Origin: JAYPEY01 sp047618185
Lineage (GTDB): Bacteria > Verrucomicrobiota > Verrucomicrobiia > Limisphaerales > JAYPEY01
Assembly (NCBI GenBank): GCA_047618185.1
Contig: JBLHKZ010000185.1
Coordinates: forward strand, 1 to 11,778
Reading direction: 5' to 3'
Length of the DNA stretch: 11,778 bases
The notes under the pieces were generated by a model. The model was not told the DNA's origin. It ran no database searches and saw nothing but the letters and a program-made list of their open reading frames with translations. The position numbers were made by a program, and so were the translations under genes. Positions 5,498 through 11,778 of this stretch are shown one piece after another; within the stretch, counting starts at the first letter, position 1, and each line of letters begins with the position of its first letter.

Positions 5498-6883
5498 ATG
5501 CGAAGAATACTGAGTTCAATCTGGATCACGCTGCTGCTGACCGTCCTGGCAGGCGGTTTCGCGGTGGCGCAAGAAGCGACGTTCGACGAGGAAGCCGCTG
5601 CGGAAGCGGCCGAGATGGCCGAGGAGGGCCAAGACGCCACCGAGGGAGAAACGGACACTGGCGAAGGTGGCGGAATCGACTCCGGCGACACTGCCTGGAT
5701 CATGGCGGCCACAGCGCTGGTCCTGTTCATGACGATTCCCGGACTTTCGCTTTTCTACGGCGGCCTGGTTCGGAGCAAGAACGTGTTGTCCGTGTTGATG
5801 CACTGTTTCTTTATTACCTGCATCATGACGATTTTCTGGCTCGTGTGCGGCTACTCCCTGGCTTTTACGGAGGTCTGCCCGTTTTTGGGGGGACTTGATA
5901 AAGCATTCTTGAGAGGGGTCACCCCCGAGACGGTTAGCGGCAGCATTCCCGAGGTCCTGGTGTTTCTGTTTCAAATGACTTTTGTCATCATCACGCCGGC
6001 TCTGATCGTTGGCGCGTTCGTCGAGCGCATGAAGTTTTCGGCGATTGTCGTCTTCTCGCTTGTCTGGGCCTTGTTCGTCTACGTGCCTGTCTGCCACATG
6101 GTATGGGGGCCGGGCGGCTACTTCCTTGAGAAAGGCGTTATCGACCTGGCTGGCGGCATCGTCGTCCATATCACTGCGGGCATCGCCGCATTGGTAATCT
6201 GCATCAAGGTGGGGCCTCGAAAGGGCCACCTGAAAGAGAAAATGGCTCCTCACAATCTGCCGATGTGTGTGATGGGCACGGGCATGCTCTGGGTTGGCTG
6301 GTTTGGATTCAACGGCGGCAGCGGGCTCCATGCGAATGGCGCGGGCGTCATGTCGATGGTCGTGACACAAATCTCAGCGGCGACGGCGGCGATCGTCTGG
6401 ACCTGCATCGAGTGGCGCAAGAATGGCAAGCCGAGCGTGCTGGGCTGCGTCACCGGCGCGATCGCCGGATTGGCCGCGATTACGCCAGCGGCGGGAAATG
6501 TCGGGCCGGTCGGCGCGATGTGCATTGGAGCAATTTCCGGATTCGTCTGCTGGTATTTCTCAGTGATCCTGAAGTCCAAATACAAATATGACGACTCACT
6601 CGACGTGTTTGGCGTCCACGGCGTGGGCGGCTTCATCGGGACCATTCTCGTCGCTGTGTTCTGCTCGTCCACATTTGGCGGTTATGAGCCGGAGGGTTAC
6701 ACGATGGGCACGCAACTGGGGCTTCAGTTCACGGCGGCCATTGTCGTTGTGGCCTATACGCTTGGTGTTTCGTTGGCTATTTTGAAGGTCATCGAGAAGA
6801 CTATTGGCTTGCGGGTGGATGAGAACGCCGAAATTGATGGGCTTGATGTCGCCGACCACGGCGAGCAGGCCTACAGCTCCTGA
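5498..6883 (+). CDS. amtB: ammonium transporter AmtB, copy 2
   Basis: A 461-residue second Amt channel. The ATG at 5498 is chosen because it opens a signal peptide (residues 1-24, cleavage after AVA) with a weak GAGA leader; the frame is open further upstream without such a signal. Residues 25-66 are an acidic linker sharing the core EEAAAEAAEMA with copy 1. The pore residues are kept: H224 in GIVVHITAG, H374 in FGVHGVGG, the Asp of IDLAGG, the Phe of FQMTF, and GWFGFNGGS with the S1 serine. The C-terminal GLDVADHGE is close to the PII-contacting tail of E. coli AmtB. Compared with copy 1 it has many core substitutions, plus extra cysteines in the early membrane segments (LMHCFFITCIM, LVCGY). 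The partner PII gene begins 39 bases downstream. Different affinity or expression conditions for the two channels are likely but not readable here. Confidence 0.96.
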   Translation: MRRILSSIWITLLLTVLAGGFAVAQEATFDEEAAAEAAEMAEEGQDATEGETDTGEGGGIDSGDTAWIMAATALVLFMTIPGLSLFYGGLVRSKNVLSVLMHCFFITCIMTIFWLVCGYSLAFTEVCPFLGGLDKAFLRGVTPETVSGSIPEVLVFLFQMTFVIITPALIVGAFVERMKFSAIVVFSLVWALFVYVPVCHMVWGPGGYFLEKGVIDLAGGIVVHITAGIAALVICIKVGPRKGHLKEKMAPHNLPMCVMGTGMLWVGWFGFNGGSGLHANGAGVMSMVVTQISAATAAIVWTCIEWRKNGKPSVLGCVTGAIAGLAAITPAAGNVGPVGAMCIGAISGFVCWYFSVILKSKYKYDDSLDVFGVHGVGGFIGTILVAVFCSSTFGGYEPEGYTMGTQLGLQFTAAIVVVAYTLGVSLAILKVIEKTIGLRVDENAEIDGLDVADHGEQAYSS

Positions 6884-6922
6884 AACTGAGACTTACACCG
6901 AAACAAAAAAGATCTACGACCT

Positions 6923-7261
6923 ATGAAAAAACTGGAAGCGATCATCAAGCCGTTCAAACTCGAGGAAGTCAAAGAGGCTCTCGGGGAGATCGGCATCGAA
7001 GGCATGACGGTCAGCGAAGTCAAAGGCTTCGGACGTCAGAAGGGACATACTGAAATCTACCGAGGCAGCGAATACACGGTGGACTTCCTTCCGAAGATTA
7101 AAATCGAAACCGTGGTGGCGGACGATCAGGTCGACGCGGCGGTGGAGACCATCGCGAAGGCGGCCAAGACCGGCAAAATTGGCGACGGCAAGATCTTTGT
7201 TATCCCGGTCGAGCAGGCGATCCGAATCCGGACGAACGAAACGGATGACAAGGCGCTCTAA
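6923..7261 (+). CDS. glnB: nitrogen regulatory protein PII (GlnK/GlnB), copy 2
   Basis: A 112-residue PII protein with the same conserved parts as copy 1: IIKPFKLEEV, GFGRQKGHTEIYRGSEYTVDF with Ser49 and Tyr51, and GKIGDGKIFVIPVE for nucleotide binding. Residues 1-62 differ from copy 1 at only two positions (Ser to Gly at 21 and 24). The remaining 13 differences lie at about residues 63-72 and in the C-terminal tail. At the DNA level the genes share an unbroken stretch of about 44 identical bases near the 5' end, so they are recent paralogs or have undergone conversion. The gene follows amtB2 by 39 bases, again with an A-rich leader and no Shine-Dalgarno. Whether it pairs with AmtB2 only, or forms mixed trimers with copy 1, cannot be told. 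The glnB symbol is used only to separate the copies. Confidence 0.95.
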   Translation: MKKLEAIIKPFKLEEVKEALGEIGIEGMTVSEVKGFGRQKGHTEIYRGSEYTVDFLPKIKIETVVADDQVDAAVETIAKAAKTGKIGDGKIFVIPVEQAIRIRTNETDDKAL

Positions 7262-7303
7262 TCGTCCTCGCTGAGCGCCCCTGCGCCGGCAAGAAATTAA
7301 CGC

Positions 7304-7338
7304 GACGGCGCGGGAGCAATCCCGCGCCGTCTTTGTTT
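7304..7338 (+). terminator. intrinsic terminator after PII copy 2
   Basis: A perfect 12-bp GC-rich stem (7304-7315 with 7320-7331), closed by the tetraloop GCAA, is followed by TTTGTTT. It ends ammonium cassette 2. Confidence 0.92.
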
Positions 7339-7429
7339 GCGCCGCGCCCGGCGTTCTTCAATCTGTCGGGCTTCAGGAGGTTCGATTGCTCCTTTTTCCA
7401 AATCTTGAACTGCGCCCTGACTTGGTCGT

Positions 7430-7446
7430 GAGGCGGGGATCGCCTC
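7430..7446 (+). other. small hairpin in the thrH leader
   Basis: GAGGCG (7430-7435) and CGCCTC (7441-7446) pair around GGGAT, 34 bases before the thrH start. There is no T-tract. A role is unproven. Confidence 0.3.
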
Positions 7447-7480
7447 GACAATCACGCGCCCGGCGCCCAAGCTCCCGCCC

Positions 7481-8083
7481 GTGAAACAGTCTATTGTAAC
7501 ATTGGATTTGGAAGGGGTTTTGATCCCTGAAATTTGGATCGCATTCGCGGAAAAGACCGGCATCGAGGAGTTGCGTCTGACGACGCGAGATATACCTGAC
7601 TACGATGAGCTGATGCGCGGCCGGCTGAAGATACTCGCTGAGCGAGATCTGAAGCTTTCAGATATTCAGGAGGTGATTGGAACGCTTTCGCCATTGGCAG
7701 GCGCGAAGGAGTTCCTGGACGAATTACGTTCAATCACGCAGTGCATTATTCTATCGGACACCTTTCTGCAGTTCGCGAAACCGCTGATGCGACAGCTCGA
7801 TTGGCCGACGCTCTTTTGCAACGGCCTGGAAGTCTCCGACGACCGCATTGTGAACTATCACCTGCGGCAACCGGACCAAAAGCGGCAGTCCGTCGTGGCG
7901 CTCAAGAGCCTGAACTACAAGGTGATTTCGTTTGGCGATTCCTTCAACGACACGACGATGCTCAAAGAGGCGGATGTAGGGTTTCTCTTTCACTCCCCGA
8001 AATCGATCCAGGAGAAATTTCCGCAATTCAAGGCGTTTGAGGAATACGCGGATCTGCTCGCGGCGATCAAGGCGGAGTTGTAG
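7481..8083 (+). CDS. thrH: ThrH-type phosphoserine phosphatase / phosphoserine:homoserine phosphotransferase
   Basis: A 200-residue HAD-superfamily enzyme closely resembling Pseudomonas ThrH, which hydrolyses phosphoserine in serine synthesis and can move the phosphate to homoserine. HAD motif I has the ThrH-specific form DLEGV (Asp9 and Glu11 instead of two aspartates). It is followed by PEIWIAFAEKTGI and TTRDIPDYDELM, the substrate-cap region. Motif II is SDT (92-94), the lysine region is DQKRQSV (132-138), and motif IV is GDSFNDTTM (152-160), all in the expected order. The GTG at 7481 places motif I near the N-terminus as in the family; there is no ATG or Shine-Dalgarno nearby. It is probably transcribed alone, since a strong terminator precedes it. 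No functional link with the nitrogen genes is evident beyond amino-acid metabolism. Confidence 0.93.
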   Translation: MKQSIVTLDLEGVLIPEIWIAFAEKTGIEELRLTTRDIPDYDELMRGRLKILAERDLKLSDIQEVIGTLSPLAGAKEFLDELRSITQCIILSDTFLQFAKPLMRQLDWPTLFCNGLEVSDDRIVNYHLRQPDQKRQSVVALKSLNYKVISFGDSFNDTTMLKEADVGFLFHSPKSIQEKFPQFKAFEEYADLLAAIKAEL

Positions 8084-8401
8084 GGCAGCGACGGCGGAAG
8101 GGAGATGACGCTCATCGCTGGATTCTCAAAGGGGCGACTTTCAGAGAATGGACCCTCATCGAAACCCTTGAAGAACCTCAACCAGATGTTATGAAAACGA
8201 AAACACCGCCTCGGGGTGGGTGATTTTGACCCGCAAAATGACAGCCCGATGACATCGGTCTTGATAAGTTGGAAATTCGTGAGATCGCCGCGGCGTTGGT
8301 CCAATCAAAGACCGTGGAATACATGGGAATTTGCGCTCCCCGGAGAAAGAGGCTGGCCCCGTCGGCGCCTTTCAAACTCCAGAAAGTGTCTCGGAATTTA
8401 G
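8084..8401. other. 318-base intergenic region between thrH and the sigma-factor remnant
   Basis: I see no gene, terminator or known RNA here. Open frames exist on both strands but none resembles a family I know. The start region and promoter of the decayed sigma-factor gene probably lay in the right part of this stretch; an in-frame TAG at 8399 now closes that frame. Confidence 0.45.
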
Positions 8402-8800
8402 CGATCCGGTTCCCATCCGGGGAATTTCCAGACCACGATTTGGAGCGAGGTTTACCGTGCCCGCGACGGGGAAACCGAAGAGGTGCCCCAGGCGCTGGAA
8501 GAACTATGCCGCAAATACTGGCACCCCATCTACTCATTCGTCCGGCGGCGGGGACACTCATCCCATGACGCGCAGGATCTCACCCAGGGATTCTTTTCCC
8601 GGTTACTGGAGCGGGGATATCTGCGGACGGTTGACAGTTTGAAGGGGCGATTTCGATCGTTCCTGCTCACTTCCCTGAAATGGTTTCTGGCCAACGAGTG
8701 GGAGAAGGCGTATGCGGCCAAACGAGGTGGAGCCTCCTGCACCTTCTCCCTCGACGAGTCCTCGGGGCCGATGGCGGAGAAGAACGCGCTGACTTTCACT
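8402..8800 (+). pseudogene. remnant of a sigma-70 family sigma factor (start lost, 3' half missing)
   Basis: From 8402 the frame reads GNFQTTIWSEVYRARDG, then ALEELCRKYWHPIYSFVRRRG, DAQDLTQGFFSRLLERGYL, LKGRFRSFLLTSLKWFLAN and EWEKAYAAKRGG. This is the region 2 part of a large sigma-factor family frequent in Verrucomicrobia and Planctomycetes. There is no ATG in frame before the conserved TTIWS block and a TAG stands at 8399; the first usable start, GTG at 8483, would drop about 27 conserved-looking residues. Family resemblance fades after SLDE (about 8755) and is gone by about 8800, where the frame runs antisense into the end of gpsA. Region 4, needed for -35 recognition, is absent. A truncated expressed protein from 8483 to 8986 is possible but unlikely to work as a sigma factor. 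Confidence 0.75.
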
Positions 8801-8819
8801 TCAGAGCCGTTCAGAGCCG
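8800..8819. repeat. tandem 10-bp repeat TTCAGAGCCG at the pseudogene-gpsA junction
   Basis: Two perfect copies (8800-8809 and 8810-8819) lie side by side where sigma-factor similarity ends and gpsA begins. The gpsA stop codon (8801-8803) lies in the first copy. A short duplication at a rearrangement junction or replication slippage would explain it. Confidence 0.75.
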
Positions 8820-9784
8820 GGGTCGCGGCGGGTGAGGTCCATGACGGCTTTGCGCGCGTCCTTGCCCTCGTAGAGCACAGCATAGACCTCGTTGATAATC
8901 GGGGCCGGCACTTTGAGTTTTTGCGCCAGTTGATGGGCGGAGCAGGCGGCGTGGTAGCCTTCGGCGGCATTAGCGGAATCAAATAGAATCTGTGGCAATT
9001 GTTCTCCGCCTCCCAGTCTTTCTCCAAAGTTGCGGTTGCGGCTCAATTTTGAATAGCAGGTCGCCGTCAGATCGCCGATCCCGCTGAGGCCGGAGAAGGT
9101 TTCGGTTCGCGCGCCTCCGGCGACTCCGAGGCGGGTTATTTCGACGATTCCGCGTGTTATCAGGGCGGCTTTTGAGTTGTCGCCGAACCCCAGGCCGTCG
9201 CCGATGCCGGCGGCAATGGCGATGACATTCTTGAGCGCGCCGCCCATCTCCACGCCGTAGACATCGTCGCTGGTGTAGACGCGGAACGCCGGGCGATGGA
9301 AGAGCGTCTGAACGGCGGCGGCGGTTTCCTCATTCTTGCTGGCGGCGACGATGGCCGCGGGAACGCCATTGGCGACTTCGAGCGCGAGCGTGGGGCCGGA
9401 CATCGCGGCAATTTTTGCCTTGGGCATGGTTTGCTCAAGAATGCTGGACATCGTGAAACCGGTGTCGAACTCAATCCCCTTGGTGCAGGTGACGGCAAGG
9501 CGATCAAAACTTGAAAGATGCGCGGTGACGGTGCGAAAGGCCTTGGAGGCAACCGCGATCACCAGAACTTCGGCCTTGGCGGCGGCCTTTTCAAGATTCG
9601 GCTCGGTGTTCCAATCGGTCGGAAGTTGGACGCCGGAGAGATAGGGTTCGCTGATGCCGGTCTTGGCGAGTTTCGCCAGCCGTTTGGAATTGTGCGCCCA
9701 AAGCGTCACTTCGTTCCCGCTCTCGTGCAGCAGTTTTGCCAGGGAGCTGCCCCAGGCTCCCGCTCCCAATACCGATACCTTCAT
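8801..9784 (-). CDS. gpsA: NAD(P)-dependent glycerol-3-phosphate dehydrogenase
   Basis: A 327-residue cytoplasmic enzyme that reduces dihydroxyacetone phosphate to sn-glycerol-3-phosphate for phospholipid synthesis. The N-terminal Rossmann motif is GAGAWGSSLA (7-16). CTKGIE (100-105), MSGPTLALEV (128-137), GVEMGGALKNVIAIAAGIGDG (around 177-197, catalytic Lys185), NSKAALITRG, SGLSGIGDLTATC (231-243) and SRNRNFG (248-254) follow in the GpsA order. The length is normal. The last residues (DPGSERL) are encoded in the tandem repeat next to the decayed sigma factor and may be a replaced tail. It starts 21 bases after plsY stops, so the two are probably co-transcribed, and its product is PlsY's substrate. 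Confidence 0.96.
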   Translation of the reverse strand: MKVSVLGAGAWGSSLAKLLHESGNEVTLWAHNSKRLAKLAKTGISEPYLSGVQLPTDWNTEPNLEKAAAKAEVLVIAVASKAFRTVTAHLSSFDRLAVTCTKGIEFDTGFTMSSILEQTMPKAKIAAMSGPTLALEVANGVPAAIVAASKNEETAAAVQTLFHRPAFRVYTSDDVYGVEMGGALKNVIAIAAGIGDGLGFGDNSKAALITRGIVEITRLGVAGGARTETFSGLSGIGDLTATCYSKLSRNRNFGERLGGGEQLPQILFDSANAAEGYHAACSAHQLAQKLKVPAPIINEVYAVLYEGKDARKAVMDLTRRDPGSERL

Positions 9785-9805
9785 GCGATGTGTTTTATCC
9801 GACGT

Positions 9806-10444
9806 TCACGGCTTCTTCTTGCCGATGCGTTGTTCCGTTCCAGCGATCAAGCGGCGGATGTTATCTTTGTGTTTGAAGATTGCAAGGGTTCCCAGAATTA
9901 AAGCGACGCCAATCATCAGCGAGCTGCGGTTTGTCGCCCAGGCGGAGATGGGAACGGCGACGGCGGCGGCGAGGGATGCGAGGGACACATAGCGGGACAA
10001 TGCGAGGACGACAAGCCAGGAAACGATGCAGATAAGCCCGACAATCGGCATCAGCGCCAACAGAGCTCCGCAAGTCGTCGCGATGCCTTTGCCGCCCTTG
10101 AATTTCAGCCAACAGGTGTAGTTGTGGCCGAGAATCGCGCAAAGTCCGCCGATCACGGCGAATCGTTCGTGGAGAGGGTCGAGGTCCGCAAGCTCCAGCC
10201 CCGCGAGTCGAAGCGCAATCAGCGGAGCCAGGCGGCAGGCCAAAAACCCCTTCAGCATATCGACGATCAGCACGAGAATGCCGATTTTCTTGCCCAGGGC
10301 CCGAGTGACATTCGTCGCTCCGATATTGCCGCTGCCCGTTGCGCGGATGTCGATGCCTTTGGCCTTTCCGGCGAGAAAACCACTGGGGACGCTACCCATG
10401 AAATAGGCGGCGAAGGCGGTGGCGACATACCCGATAGATTCCAC
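9806..10444 (-). CDS. plsY: acyl-phosphate:glycerol-3-phosphate acyltransferase
   Basis: A 212-residue inner-membrane enzyme that transfers an acyl group from acyl phosphate to glycerol-3-phosphate, the first acylation of phospholipid synthesis in most bacteria (with PlsX). Motifs: GSVPSGF (17-23), GSGNIGATNV (37-46), DMLKG (62-66), GHNYTCWLKFKGGKGIAT in the second catalytic loop (106-123), and DNIRRLIAGTEQRIG near the C-terminus. Hydrophobic segments at about 5-19, 54-80, 96-108, 124-149 and 153-190 fit the usual membrane layout. The start at 10444 gives the expected N-terminus directly before the first membrane segment. It is first in a plsY-gpsA operon supplying consecutive steps. No plsX is in the window. 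Confidence 0.96.
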   Translation of the reverse strand: MESIGYVATAFAAYFMGSVPSGFLAGKAKGIDIRATGSGNIGATNVTRALGKKIGILVLIVDMLKGFLACRLAPLIALRLAGLELADLDPLHERFAVIGGLCAILGHNYTCWLKFKGGKGIATTCGALLALMPIVGLICIVSWLVVLALSRYVSLASLAAAVAVPISAWATNRSSLMIGVALILGTLAIFKHKDNIRRLIAGTEQRIGKKKP

Positions 10445-10711
10445 GCGCGGACTGTAGGCAAACGATCAGGAGCGCTTCAAGATGTTAATGGATTTCTGCG
10501 GCCCCAGGCGCTTTCAACGCCGCCAGCAAGAGAGTTGGGATTTCCTTGCCGTTGAGTTGCTGGGGGGCTTCCGGCCGATCGTCACTTCGGACGCAATAGG
10601 CTCAACAAGGGGCAGGAACAACTTGCGAAGCGTGCCCAATGGTTCGCTTTGGTGGAAACCTTCGGAAAAATCCTCTTTGAAGGCGCGGAATTGGCCATTA
10701 TACATCCCCGC
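10445..10711. other. divergent intergenic region between plsY and the oxidoreductase
   Basis: This 267-base stretch should carry the promoters for plsY (leftward) and the oxidoreductase (rightward). The oxidoreductase frame is open upstream to about 10556, where a TGA lies, but the extra residues resemble nothing I recognise. A possible sigma-70 element lies at 10677-10704. Confidence 0.4.
10677..10704 (+). promoter_or_regulatory. possible sigma-70 promoter of the oxidoreductase gene
   Basis: TTGAAG (10677-10682) and TATACA (10699-10704) are 16 bases apart and each match the consensus at four of six positions. The predicted start falls at or next to the proposed GTG start codon (10712), which would make the transcript nearly leaderless. 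Confidence 0.25.
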
Positions 10712-11740
10712 GTGTCGACGCTGATCAAAGTAGCGGTTTTGGGGACAGGCTCCCTGGGGAAGCATCATGCGCGGATTTATTCCGAGCTGGCTGCGACTGG
10801 CGTCCTCGAATTCGCGGGCGTGTTCGATCGCGACGCCACGCTGGGCCGTGAAATTGCGAGGAAACATGGCGTCAAAGCTTTCGCTTCCGAAGTGGAAGCA
10901 GCTGAGGCCGCCGACGCTTTGAGCATTGTGACGCCGACCAACACCCATTTCGACCTTGCGCGAATGCTCTTGGAGCGAGGCCGCCATGTGCTCGTGGAAA
11001 AACCGATGACGAACACAGGCGAAGAAGCGGCCCAGTTGATCGCGCTTGCACAGAAGCGCAATTGCACTTTGCAGGTCGGTCACGTGGAGCGCTTTAATCC
11101 GGTTTTCGCCTATCTCGAAAAGGCGGCCGGCAATCCCAGATTTATTGAGACGCACCGATTGTCGAAATATCCCGCACGCAGCATGGATATCGGGGTGGTG
11201 TTGGACCTGATGATTCACGATTTGGACGTCGTCCTGGCCTTCGTGCGGTCACCGGTGGAAAGCGTCGACGCCACTGGGATCGCCGTGTTGAGCGAGTCGG
11301 AGGACATTGCCAACGCACGCATCAAGTTTGCCAATGGTTGTGTCGCCAATTTGACGGCCAGCCGAATCAGTCCTGAACAAATGCGCAAGATTCGCGTGTT
11401 CAGCGGCGGCGAGGATCCGAGCTACGTCTCGCTCGATTATCGTGAGCAAAAAGGCTACATCTATCGCTTGGCGAAGGCCGGCGAGAAAAAGTCATCGGTC
11501 CTGCGCGCGTTCCTGACGGCGAAACATTCCAAAGTCGTGAGCGAATTCGCGGGAAAGAAGATTGTCAGCGAACCCGTGCCAATAGAAAAAAGCGAACCGT
11601 TGAAGCTGGAGCTGGAGCATTTTGTGGAATCGATCACAGCCAGAAGCCAGCCACGGGTGTCCGGTGAATCCGCCAAAGAAGCGCTCGATCTGGCGCTGGA
11701 AATCACGCGGCAGATTCGAGCAGGCGAGAAGCTGAGCTGA
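10712..11740 (+). CDS. Gfo/Idh/MocA family NAD(P)-dependent oxidoreductase
   Basis: A 342-residue dehydrogenase if started at the GTG at 10712. That start puts the dinucleotide motif KVAVLGTGSLGKHHA immediately after the N-terminus, as usual; an upstream TTG at 10649 would add 21 unconserved residues. The Rossmann domain contains VFDRD, SIVTPTNTHFDLA and the family hallmark VEKPM (EKP at 96-98). The C-terminal domain has GHVERFNPVF (123-132) and LDLMIHDLD, with the D-x3-H-D arrangement (Asp165, His169, Asp170) usual for the active site. The substrate cannot be read from sequence. Members with the VGHVERFNP segment occur near lipid A genes in several Gram-negative phyla and some act on UDP-GlcNAc (GnnA), so a nucleotide-sugar role is possible but unproven. 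No Shine-Dalgarno is visible. Confidence 0.9.
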   Translation: MSTLIKVAVLGTGSLGKHHARIYSELAATGVLEFAGVFDRDATLGREIARKHGVKAFASEVEAAEAADALSIVTPTNTHFDLARMLLERGRHVLVEKPMTNTGEEAAQLIALAQKRNCTLQVGHVERFNPVFAYLEKAAGNPRFIETHRLSKYPARSMDIGVVLDLMIHDLDVVLAFVRSPVESVDATGIAVLSESEDIANARIKFANGCVANLTASRISPEQMRKIRVFSGGEDPSYVSLDYREQKGYIYRLAKAGEKKSSVLRAFLTAKHSKVVSEFAGKKIVSEPVPIEKSEPLKLELEHFVESITARSQPRVSGESAKEALDLALEITRQIRAGEKLS

Positions 11741-11752
11741 CGAAGTTAAAGC

Positions 11753-11778
11753 CGTCCGGCGACTGGGCGATTTTTTTT
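11753..11778 (+). terminator. possible intrinsic terminator at the right edge
   Basis: CGTCC (11753-11757) and GGGCG (11765-11769) form a short 5-bp stem with one T-G pair, followed by A and at least eight T up to the window end. The stem is weak, but the T-run and the position 12 bases after the oxidoreductase stop support termination. Confidence 0.4.

Noticed and set aside
5516..6370. 284-codon minus-strand open frame inside amtB2
   Set aside because: It lies fully antisense to a confident AmtB gene and is rich in His, Arg and Asp, as expected of a complementary-strand shadow.
8178..8561. 127-codon minus-strand frame upstream of and overlapping the sigma-factor remnant
   Set aside because: It shows no recognised motif and overlaps clear sigma-factor similarity on the plus strand.
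10514..11218. 234-codon minus-strand open frame overlapping the oxidoreductase
   Set aside because: It is antisense to the conserved Rossmann and EKP regions of the plus-strand gene and has no family resemblance.
1..11778. CRISPR array, tRNA, rRNA, insertion sequence or prophage
   Set aside because: I saw no regularly spaced repeats, cloverleaf-like segments, transposase motifs or phage genes on either strand.

Overview
The window reads as an ordinary chromosomal segment of a GC-rich Gram-negative bacterium, most likely a soil or freshwater Verrucomicrobiota (Pedosphaera/Limisphaerales-like). This placement is an inference. It rests on a eukaryotic-type (GSII) glutamine synthetase, weak or absent Shine-Dalgarno sequences, and a broken sigma factor of a type common in Verrucomicrobia and Planctomycetes. 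No phage, transposon, tRNA, rRNA or CRISPR array is visible.

Layout. The left edge (1-294, minus strand) holds the N-terminal part of an ECF-like sigma factor. A 537-base non-coding stretch leads into ammonium cassette 1: amtB1 (832-2244) and a PII gene (2286-2624), closed by a strong terminator. Next come two minus-strand genes whose start and stop overlap as ATGA: a minimal 141-residue protein-kinase-like gene (3520-3945) and a PP2C/PPM phosphatase (2699-3523). Divergent from them is a type II glutamine synthetase (4117-5130), behind a sequence matching the sigma-54 promoter consensus at every defined position (4022-4037) and followed by a terminator. Ammonium cassette 2 follows: amtB2 (5498-6883) and a second PII gene (6923-7261), again with a terminator. 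So one 5-kb block carries two transporter-PII pairs, the assimilating enzyme, and a kinase/phosphatase pair between them.

The right half is housekeeping. It contains thrH (7481-8083), a decayed sigma-factor remnant (8402 to about 8800) running into the 3' end of gpsA, the plsY-gpsA phospholipid-precursor operon (minus strand), and a Gfo/Idh/MocA oxidoreductase (plus strand) ending near the window edge.

How it works together. AmtB proteins import ammonium and PII proteins gate them and sense nitrogen status. GlnA fixes ammonium into glutamine, probably under sigma-54 and an NtrC-like activator. GSII enzymes lack the adenylylation control of GSI. The embedded kinase/PP2C pair is therefore the most interesting unexplained element. 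Both PII proteins carry Ser49 and Tyr51 in the T-loop, and PII Ser49 phosphorylation reversed by a PP2C phosphatase is known in cyanobacteria. A local PII phospho-switch is a testable hypothesis, not something the sequence proves.
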